DNA of 26,261 nt, from contig BFEA01000263.1 of the NCBI GenBank assembly GCA_003427395.1, forward strand, positions 528,687 through 554,947, given 5' to 3'. This document shows positions 18,743 to 26,261 of this stretch, in pieces. A model generated the notes under the pieces. It did no database searches. It had not been told where the DNA came from and saw nothing but the letters and a program-made list of their open reading frames with translations. The first letter of the stretch is position 1. Each line of letters starts with the position of its first letter. The position numbers were made by a program, and so were the translations under genes. The DNA comes from Chara braunii (Eukaryota > Streptophyta > Charophyceae > Charales > Characeae).

Positions 18743-19395
18743 TTCTCCAATCCCATAGTTGTTGTTATTGGGTGAACCTGCCTCCGAATCAGAACGGATT
18801 CAACATAGCGAAAGGATTGAATCTGGGCGGGTTCTTGAGCCACCAGTCGATCGAGTCCGCGGCACCGCAAGGGTGAGTAACCGCGAAAAGCATAACGAGG
18901 AGCAAAGGAGGACACTTCGGGGCAAGACGGAGGAAGATACCGCAAGGAACTAACGAGGATTGGCAAGAAAAGCGAGCGTGAAGAAAGAAAAACATGCGTG
19001 GAGAAGAAAAGAAGAAAGAGAAAAAGAGGAGAGGGAGGAAAGAGAAAGAAAGAGAGGGGACGTTCCTACTTCTCGACCTGTCTGCGCGCTCGTTCATACC
19101 GATGTGCCTGGTCTCAGCAGCGAAACAGAGAGGTGCGCAGTGAAAGAAGGTGATATCAAGCCGATCAGGAAGGAGGGGAGACGCAAGGGAAAAAAAGAAC
19201 GAACGGAAGAGAATAGAGGAAGAAGAAGAAGAAATGGAAAAGAGGAGAAGAGAAACAGGAGGAGGAGAAGATCGAGCCTCTACCTACGGGGCGAGGGCGC
19301 ATCAGCGTGGAGCCACAACGAATCCGGCGAGAAGAAAGAGAGAGGTAAGCCCCCGACCCCTCAACTGCCCTCTAGCTACCTCCTCGGATACGATG
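18743..19395. other. Unassigned stretch with homopurine tracts
   Basis: Two long G/A-rich tracts (about 18990-19060 and 19165-19275) are separated by mixed sequence. Open frames here are low-complexity Arg/Glu/Lys translations. On the minus strand 18750-18960 is open in two frames without a recognised domain. No gene supported. Confidence 0.4.
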
Positions 19396-19690
19396 AGCAA
19401 AAACGAAGGAATCTCCCGCTATAACGTCGAAATATTCACGGGTATACATTGATGGGTGTGTATATCCTAGTGTGTGATGAATCTACCGCTAGGACAACGA
19501 AATATTCATTGCCTAAACACTACCTTGTTCGTTGCTTGTGTGGGTGTATATGTGTGTGTGTCGCGATGGACTCCCCAAAGCATTGATCGATAGGACAAGC
19601 AAGAACGAACGAGTCCAGTACTACGTCCCGAGAGTATACACTACGCATGCATGCATGCATGGACGTGTGTATGTGTGTGTGTGAGAGAGA
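19396..19690 (+). repeat. Diverged ~80-100-bp tandem units
   Basis: Units share GAA(T)..AC/TCGCTA..AC..GAAATATTCA followed by a GTGTGTAT-rich tail, starting near 19404, 19478 and, more diverged, 19590. A further relative sits near 20520-20600. Also contains (GCAT)4 near 19645. Confidence 0.55.
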
Positions 19691-19906
19691 AAAAAATGGG
19701 ATCTGCCATCAGAAGTCTGGATGTTGAGCGCAAGATGAGACTACGACATAGGCTCTGCATTGATGATGATAAGACTGTGCCGTCATTGTCAGGTGTGAGC
19801 ATTTGCCGTTCTCTTATTTAGCCGAACTCTTGTGCGACTATCCGGTTTCATACATTGGTATCGTCATTTTGTTATATTATTGTTATTATCATTAGTATTA
19901 TTCCTG

Positions 19907-19960
<54 letters not shown>

Positions 19961-20010
19961 CATCACAATTATTATTACTATGATTATTGTTAATATCATC
20001 AATTGTTAAC

Positions 20011-20047
<37 letters not shown>

Positions 20048-20066
20048 TATTATCATTATTATTGTG
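19691..20066 (+). repeat. TTA-tailed module, copy 1 (diverged)
   Basis: Shares colinear words with copies at about 21290 and 23405: GGATCTGCCATC..AGTCTGG.., GAGCGC, GATGATGAT..GACT, ATTGTCA, TCTTATTT, CGACTATC(C/T)GGTTTCA. It then enters a (TTA)n tract (about 19868-20064). Confidence 0.6.
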
Positions 20067-20640
20067 GTTGATTGCCCATATCTGAAAAAAGTCGTAGCAG
20101 AGTAAAAAGGGAAGAGAGAAAGGGAGAAGGAAGGATGAGATAGAAGGCGGAGATGATGAGATCTAGTGAGGGTAGAAGGAGAACGAATGGCGAGTAAAAT
20201 GCCGTGATTGAAAGAAGAAGAAGAAGAAGAAGAAGAAGAAGAAGAAGAAGAAAAAGGAAGAAGAGAAAAAACGAGGAGGGGGCGACTTACCGGGCAGTAG
20301 GTGCGCTCGCCCTCGTAGTGGCCGATGGCAACGAGAGGATGGGCTTGTCATCAGTTCGACATGTTGGAACGTGCAATGGTGCATGTCGTGTCCCCCTGTT
20401 GTGGTCACGATATGTTGAGTCTCGTGATGGATCGTGCTGAGAAACGAAAGAGTGAGAACATATGAGTTCCCAATCTCGTAGCTGGTCATCCTCGTACTTC
20501 CATCGATAAGGATGATCAAAATCGAATGAATTTATCGCTAGATTATGGAAATATACATTTTCACCCTCGTGTTTGCATGCGTGTGTGTAAGTGTGTATGT
20601 GGGAAAGAAAGAGAGAGAGCGTGAGAAAGGATGAGAGAAA
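20067..20640. repeat. Purine tract and (AAG)n microsatellite; no clear gene
   Basis: Positions 20211-20273 are (AAG)n with interruptions, inside a longer purine-rich run. On the minus strand 20286-20293 reads CCG|GTAAGTCG, a donor-like site after an open stretch (about 20291-20460). No domain recognised. Confidence 0.6.
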
Positions 20641-20645
20641 CTTAC

Positions 20646-20745
20646 CTGTTGGTCAATGGTCATTCCCGCCACTGTAGCGCACCCATTTCCAAGAACGGCG
20701 CACTTTCGACATGATTGTATCGGACCGGAAAGATAGCTCGTCTAC
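20646..20745 (-). other. Possible minus-strand exon ending in a strong donor
   Basis: Read on the minus strand, the sequence ends in CAACAG|GTAAGTTT (plus 20641-20648). The frame before it gives QSCRKCAVLGNGCATVAG, with CX2C and a third Cys. No family is recognised and no acceptor is certain, so this is a lead only. Confidence 0.2.
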
Positions 20746-21289
20746 ATTGTTTTATACTATTGGTGTTCTTACTATTTTTATTGTAATTTTATTTATTGTT
20801 ATTTTACCTTATTGATTATCTTTTTTGTTTTTATTCTATTATTCTGAGATGCACCTCGTCGTGACTACAACTAAGTGTCTGTGCCCCGTGATCGCAACCC
20901 GACAGTGAGTGGTCGGAGAAGCCGTTCAAGTTTGTGGTCACAAATAGTCGGCGGGAAGTGGTGAGAACAGGATGACGAAGAAAGGAGGCAGGAGAAAGGA
21001 GTGCGCACTGTGGGGAAGGAGAAACGCTGGCATGCAAGGGATGTGTGCGAAGTGTAGAGAGAGGTGTTTAACATATGTATATATGTGTATATATATACTC
21101 AAACCGTTTGTATAGTCAGTCGGTAAACCGTAGGCAGAAAAGGAGAAGAGGACAACATATGAGTGGCTGCGATAAATTGCTTTCGTCAACACATAGACAC
21201 AAGAAGGGAGAGAAGAATGATAATAATGATAACGTGAAGATACGTACGTGGTGCATGAAAAGAGTCCTGCTATGGTGTTGACAGTAATG
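20746..21289. other. Unassigned stretch
   Basis: AT-rich to 20850, then mixed sequence with a short alternating TATATGTATATA run near 21075-21098. No gene recognised. Confidence 0.35.
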
Positions 21290-21847
21290 TACTTTGGTCT
21301 TCGAGAGTTGAAGTGAGTCTGCTGTGTGAACACAGCTGTAGGTAGGATAGTCAGGTAGAGCAGGCTAGATGTGGGGCATGGTGGTCCTTGGGGGCATGTG
21401 ACAGCTGTGAGTTGGGGAACCAGGTTGTGAGTGAGGCTAGAGACATGCCTGTTGCTGGAAGCAAGCGACATTGGTTGTTGTATGCTCATTCTTCGGGAAA
21501 GTTGTTGTCGTCATCATTCGGCACTATAGTATAGGCTAGATAGGATCTGCCAACTGTAGTCTGGGCGCCGAGCGCCAGATAGGAGATCAACATTGGTTCT
21601 TCGATGACGATGATGATGAGACTATTTCAGCATTGTCAATTAGGAACTCTCGGTGTGCTCTTATTTGGTGAAACTCGTGATGCAATTCTGCAGTTGGTTT
21701 GAGGACACGACTATCTGGTCTCATGCATATGGTGTTGTGATTACTGAAATCTGCTATCATTCATTTTTCTTACATTTTATTTGAATTAGTTATTATTATT
21801 ATTATTATTATTATTATCATTGATTATCATTATTATTGTTATTATTA

Positions 21848-21896
<49 letters not shown>
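21290..21896 (+). repeat. TTA-tailed module, copy 2 (interrupted by a DNA transposon)
   Basis: Colinear with 23405-24010. For example GAGCGCCAGATAGGAGAT is identical at 21570 and 23683. Its (TTA)n tail starts about 21789 and is split by the insertion at 21897, resuming at 22655. Confidence 0.8.
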
Positions 21897-22528
21897 CAGG
21901 GTTGCCAGACCGAACGTACGGAGGGCCCTAAGCTGACCCCCGAACGTTCGGGCGTTCGGGTCCCCGTACGGGGCCCGAACTTGAAGGGGTTCGGACCCCG
22001 CAAAAAATTATTTTGGCACCTAAAGATTGTTATTTGTTTCTGAAAATTGTTTGTGAGTTTTTTGGGATGTAAGGTACCTCCCTCTAAATTTTGACGCCAT
22101 TCTGCTTAGCCAAACAAAAATGAAAAATCGGCAAAGATGGTGGTGTCAAAACTTGCTTGCCCATTCACTAATTTGTTTTTTCTCTCTTTTCACTTTTTTT
22201 TTCCCTTTATTTCGGGGCATGAACAAAATTATTATTTTTTCAAACTATATTTGTAGATTCTGTATTATGTAATATACACATATCTACATTCTCATGCCAT
22301 TTCTTACAGCAAAAAAAAAACGAAAAATCGCCAAAGATGGCGGTGTCGAAAGCGTGCTCGCCCACTCAATAATTTCATTGTCGTTTTATTTTTTGTAATT
22401 GTCATTATTATTATTTATTTTTAGTATTTTATTTTTATTTCAAGTTTGGTAAAGAATTTGGATGTAACGTTGAGTCAAATGTTGTTTAGTTTACTTTTCT
22501 GCATAACATATATTTGTTTCAGATTTGT

Positions 22529-22569
<41 letters not shown>

Positions 22570-22654
22570 GGTTCGCGTTCAGCCGAACGCCTGAATGCGA
22601 GAGGGGATGCCGAACGTTCGGGCGTTCGGCCCGTCCCGAACGCCGGCAACCCTG
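21897..22654. mobile_element. Non-autonomous hAT-like DNA transposon, 758 bp
   Basis: The element starts CAGGGTTGCC and ends with the exact inverse GGCAACCCTG, a 10-bp perfect terminal inverted repeat of hAT type. It is flanked on both sides by ATTATTAT, an 8-bp target duplication as hAT makes. This support is reduced because the target is itself a TTA microsatellite. Both ends carry dense CCGAAC/GTTCGG words, and one identical 20-nt stretch (21940-21959 and 22610-22629) sits in direct orientation near each end. The interior is AT-rich, holds a diverged 84-bp direct repeat and a 37-T run (22532-22568), and codes for no transposase, so it would need one supplied in trans. Confidence 0.8.
22093..22376 (+). 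repeat. Internal direct repeat of the hAT-like element
   Basis: Positions about 22093-22175 and 22293-22376 align: GCCATT..T...AGC(C)AAA, GAAAAATCG(G/C)CAAAGATGG(T/C)GGTGTC, then CTTGCCCA/CTCGCCCA and CA(C/A)TAATTT. The period is about 200 bp. Confidence 0.8.
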
Positions 22655-22689
22655 ATTATTATTATTGTTATTATTATTATTATTATTAA
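22655..22689 (+). repeat. (TTA)n continuation after the insertion
   Basis: Right-hand part of the microsatellite split by the hAT-like element. Confidence 0.9.
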
Positions 22690-22756
22690 AGGTCAGCTAC
22701 TTGGTACGGAGGAGACAATGAGCACGGGAGTGAATTGGGAAAAGGATACTTACCTG

Positions 22757-23052
22757 GTCGGGGCCTTCCGCTTTGGTGCTTCGTAGTATGTGGTCCGCGC
22801 TTTGGTGCTTTGTGGTGCATAAGCCGGTGTTCTACGAGAATTTGGTGTGCTACGTACTTGGTGCTTCCATGAAGCATTGGCTTCGTGGTTCGTCCTTGCG
22901 ACCTTGTGAATTGGGAACTTTGTGCATCGTGGGTTCGTGGTGGTTTCGGTGCATAGGAGTATGCGTTCATGGTTCGCGAAACAGCGGTCCATGCTATCTC
23001 GTGCTTCGTGCTTCGTGCTTCGTGCTTAGTGCTTTAGTGCTTCGTACTTTGT
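22757..23052 (+). repeat. Degenerate GTGCTTCG-type minisatellite
   Basis: At 22998-23047 the word CGTGCTT repeats six to seven times nearly head to tail. Looser relatives (TTGGTGCTTCGT, GTGCTTTGTGG, TTCGTGG) spread back to about 22775. On the minus strand a CAG|GTAAGTATCC donor-like site lies at 22749-22756. Confidence 0.7.
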
Positions 23053-23099
23053 GAGTTAGAGAGGAAGAAATGGGAGAGAGAAAGAGAGAGGGGGAGCGA

Positions 23100-23390
23100 A
23101 CGCACACAGAGAGAGAGAACAAACAAACAATCCGACACATTAGGATATGACAAACAGACAAACATACTAGGACAGACGCAGACAGAAACAGACACACATG
23201 ACAGACTGACAGATACAGATAAGCGAACAAACAGACAAACATGGACGAACAGACGAACAACCAGACATTGGCAAACAAACAGATAGTCAAGCACCGATGC
23301 ATACATACAGACACACAGTCAGACGCCGTCAGGTACATAGTCTGACACACAGTCAGACACAGGCAGGAAACGACATACATGAACAGACAG
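23100..23390 (+). repeat. CAGACA-rich simple sequence
   Basis: Long degenerate run of ACAGAC/CAAACA/GACAGA words, strongly purine/C biased on the + strand. A shorter similar run occurs at about 24690-24750, just before the second large duplication copy. Confidence 0.8.
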
Positions 23391-23404
23391 GCAGAGCCTG
23401 AAGT

Positions 23405-23933
23405 GTACACGGACTGAACACAGGCCGTGGGCAGGGGGATAGCAGGCGTCCCTAGCCGGTATTGTCTGCCTGTAGCTGGATAGGACGTGTGATGGTCTTT
23501 GGGTGCATGTGGCATCCGTGAGTGAGGAGGATCGAGGTTGTGAGTGATACGGCAGACATACCTAGTGCTTGAGGTGAACGACATTGGCTGAGATCTGCTC
23601 GTACTTCGGGGAGCTGTAGTTGTCAACATGAGGCATTTGTAGTATAGACTAGATAGGACCTGTCATCTGTAGTCTAGGCGTCGAGCGCCAGATAGGAGAT
23701 CAACATTGATTCCTCGTTGATGATGATGATGAGACTATTCCGGCTTTGTCAATTATGAGCGCTTGGTGTCTTCTTATTTGGTGAAACTCGTGATGCAAAT
23801 ATGTTGTTGATTCGAGGTCACGACTATCTGGTTTCAGGTGTATGACACTGTTTGATTTCTGAAACTCACTATGACTCACTTTCCTTGCATTTTCTTTGGT
23901 ATGAATTTTATCATTTTTATTATTAATTGATTT

Positions 23934-23969
<36 letters not shown>

Positions 23970-24010
23970 GTAGTAGTAGTAGTAGTAGTAGTAGTATCAT
24001 TATTATTACA
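23405..24010 (+). repeat. TTA-tailed module, copy 3
   Basis: Colinear with 21290-21896 over about 500 bp. The tail is a compound microsatellite, (ATT)n at about 23935-23968 switching to (AGT)n at about 23968-23995. Confidence 0.8.
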
Positions 24011-24767
24011 TGCAAAAAAACTCGCTTTCTTTCTTATTTCACATACAGGATAACAGATGGTACACCCGACTGCTGACAAACAACGATTCAAAGCTCGGAG
24101 ATATGGCAACCAAGAGCACAATTCAAATGTAAATTCGCTTCAACAGACTGTGGCGCATCAGCGCCTGTACAACACAACCCTCGACACTCAGTTCAACACC
24201 ACCGTTCACCCGTACTCAACTCTGAACCATCCTGAATACACCCACACACGCTCACTCGCACTCGCCCGCTAACCTCTAACACTACAGCGGCTATGGCCGC
24301 TCTACTTCTATTAACTATGACTCCGTTGTCTCTCTTCAGCCACTTCGTCTTCGGGTATCTGTAGACCACCCCGGATAAAACCGTCGTGGCAACGTTTCCA
24401 CATGGTTTATGCAGCAATGAATGAATGAATGGATGCTACCTTTGGATTTATACTTTTGTTCAATACTGGATTGCTTTTTTTTCCACCGGGCCCTGAGTGC
24501 ACATAGTCCTACATGGTACTTGCTGGCTGGAGTAAGTGAAACTGGGACTGGGTACCGCTGACTCAGCATGGGTTGACCTCACCGCCTTGCCCATGGGTGA
24601 GTGAGTATGGGAGTGTTAGTATATGTAAAGTGGAGAGAGGGATGCAGATAAAGGGAGTAAGGGAGTGGGGAACAAGAATAGACAGCCACGTACAGAAAGA
24701 CACAGACAGTCAGTCGACAGACACAGACAGTCAGACATACAGGTGCATATTGACAAGCAAATACATA
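24011..24767. other. Unassigned stretch; one weak ORF
   Basis: A pyrimidine-rich, acceptor-like sequence ends in ACATACAG at 24048, followed by an ATG at 24057 and a 71-codon frame to 24272 (+). The product is His/Thr/Asn-rich without a known domain, so I do not call a gene. A hairpin AGCGGC/GCCGCT lies near 24285-24300. CAGACA-type simple sequence occupies about 24690-24750. Confidence 0.3.
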
Positions 24768-26058
24768 CACACAGCGAGATAGGAAAGGGACAGACAAACA
24801 AAAGGACAGTCAGAAGTCACATCTTACAGACGAGAGTCACCACCCACAGTCAAAAGCCATGTTCCACAGATGAAAGTCGTGACTCACAGGCTCAAGTAGC
24901 AACACACCAATGAAAGTTCGAAAAAAGTATCAGACCTTGACGTTCTGAAGCAAGCAGGCCGTGACCATGTGGTACCAAGTCAGAGTCAGACCAAAAAGAA
25001 GCAAAGGCTGGGACGAGTTGAGACTCAGTCTAGGTCAGGATAGGGACTGGCCGACCACGTTTCAGGGATGCTGCTCATTCGTCAGAAGTGTGGAAGTACC
25101 ATTGATTTGGAAGCATTTGCGTGCTATTTGCAAGTAAGCATGAGTGCGAGAGGCCTGTTGGGCAGCACCCAACTGAGAAGAAAGACGGCCATAGCTGCAT
25201 ATGTTAGTAGTAAGAAAGATATGAGACTCAGTAGCAGTGGACGCATTCAGAGTGAAGATTCTAAAGTAGAGAGAAGGAAGAGACAGGCAGTCAGACTGAC
25301 ACGAACGGTCAGACAAGCGAGCAAATAGACAGAAGCACCTACCTAGGGGAAAAAAGAGGAAGATGAAGGTGTGACGAACAAGTACATACATGATCTTGGC
25401 GATGGTCTGTAAAAGGTCGACATCTTCATGTACTTTGACTCTACTGCGGACATCAACAGTTGCATTGTCTGCACTCCTAGACGATCGGGTTCAACGAATT
25501 TGGTTCTCCAACGGAAAAGGGTTGGTGCAATTTTGCTTTACTAGACAGAGACGGATTACCTGGTTTTCAATGTGACTTTGCGATCTGGAATCTGTCATGT
25601 CGCCTTTTGGATAATTCTATTACGTTACTCTTATTATTATTATTATTATTAGATATATTATTATTATTATCGTTAATAGGGTTATTTATCATTATTATTG
25701 TTATTATTATTATTATTATTATTACTATTACTATTATTGATGTAACTGGCAATCTCAACACACCTCGTGCCCTCCCTAAGTGAAGGCAGACCTGAATACC
25801 CGTGAAATGCCCCTACATCGGCCTTGTTCAATGAAGGCCTTGGACAATTGCAGCAAGCGGCTGAGCCAGGACATGGGTTATTACACCCTAAGCATGCGCA
25901 GCATGAAGGCCGTAGGCCCTTGAGAAATGCAACATTGTCACCAAACCCAAGAGCAGGCGTTAAGTGGCATGGGTCGCGGCCAAACGACGTGACACTAGCA
26001 AATTGTGGCCAAGTAGGGCATCAGACACATGGTTTTAGAAATGCGTATGTGGAACCGT
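24768..26058 (+). repeat. Large direct duplication, copy 2
   Basis: Counterpart of 2036-3419. It contains the same small ORF (25068-25328), the same but more decayed antisense VDALSR-like stretch (about 25386-25620), a shorter TTA tract (25627-25739) and the same terminal section. Several CpG sites of copy 1 read TpG or CpA here, and a few do the reverse. Confidence 0.9.
25068..25328 (+). CDS. Small ORF inside duplication, second copy (hypothetical, weak)
   Basis: An 86-codon ATG frame with the same start and stop positions as the copy at 2335-2595, differing at five residues. No domain recognised. The same reservations apply: the duplication is recent enough for an open frame to persist by chance. 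Confidence 0.15.
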   Translation: MLLIRQKCGSTIDLEAFACYLQVSMSARGLLGSTQLRRKTAIAAYVSSKKDMRLSSSGRIQSEDSKVERRKRQAVRLTRTVRQASK

Positions 26059-26163
26059 TGTTAGGAAAAACCCAGGGAGGGGCTACCTACCGTTCGCTGA
26101 AGCCATGGGCTACGGCGCCTGTCACTTCGCCGCGCCCGCTTCCGAGGTCCTCGGCGACCAGTA
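26059..26163. other. Unique GC-rich stretch after the duplication
   Basis: No feature recognised. Homology with the first duplication copy ends at 26058. Confidence 0.4.
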
Positions 26164-26261
26164 GGGATGATATCCACAAGTTTACAGAAATTGGTTTTAG
26201 GAAATAAACAGCGGGATGATATCCACAAGTTTACAGAAATTGGTTTTAGGAAATAAACAGC
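26164..26261 (+). repeat. Two identical 49-bp tandem units at the window end
   Basis: Positions 26164-26212 and 26213-26261 are identical, and the second unit ends exactly at the last base of the window. This could be the edge of a longer satellite array or an assembly effect. Confidence 0.95.

Noticed and set aside
20204-20440. Arg-rich ORF over the AAG tract
   Set aside because: A translation of a microsatellite, not a gene.
2036-26058. The two large direct repeats as LTRs of one giant retroelement
   Set aside because: Ends are not TG...CA, no primer-binding site or polypurine tract adjoins them, no target duplication is evident, and the intervening DNA holds unrelated repeat modules.

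Overview
This is a gene-poor, repeat-dense stretch of a eukaryotic nuclear genome. It has long TTA microsatellites, poly-A/T tracts, a decayed intron-bearing LTR-type retroelement, a short terminal-inverted-repeat DNA transposon and several direct duplications. No bacterial gene organisation is present, and no intact host gene, tRNA or rRNA could be supported. The Gag and integrase style resembles elements I associate with charophyte algae (Chara) and, for integrase, with fungal Ty3/Gypsy lineages. A charophyte host is my best guess, but only a guess, since no search was run.

Layout. Positions 1-2035 hold no recognisable gene but contain a perfect 150-bp tandem duplication. Positions 2036-3419 are one copy of a 1.3-1.4 kb segment that reappears in the same orientation at 24768-26058. 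Positions 3420-6656 are non-coding and include a duplicated hairpin unit and a degenerate 53-bp repeat array (4634 to about 5740) built on an ACTCCCG-type core.

Positions 6657-15568 are the coding core of a dead Ty3/Gypsy-like element on the + strand. In order it holds an RGG/proline-rich ORF, two paralogous unknown ORFs of about 250 codons each (A and B), Gag, a linker, a truncated reverse transcriptase, the integrase zinc finger, a DD35E integrase core and C-terminal domain, and finally a second Gag-like/coiled-coil/CCHC ORF in the position where other elements carry env. Each reading frame is broken by stops and frameshifts. The RT palm YxDD and RNase H are deleted. One catalytic Asp in RT motif A and one in integrase both read Asn. 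No LTR pair could be identified.

Downstream, 16003-16376 is a cluster of inverted and direct copies of a roughly 100-bp unit. Positions 17105-18660 are non-coding with three consecutive strong hairpins. The region 18680-24767 consists of poly-T with ambiguous bases, purine tracts, three diverged copies of a module that runs into a (TTA)n tail, and a 758-bp non-autonomous hAT-like element (21897-22654) inserted in one of those tails. The window ends in two identical 49-bp tandem units.

The most unusual content is the retroelement's architecture: a tandem duplicated pair of unrecognised ORFs upstream of gag, and a zinc-knuckle Gag-like ORF downstream of integrase, with splice-acceptor-like tracts ahead of several of the ORFs.
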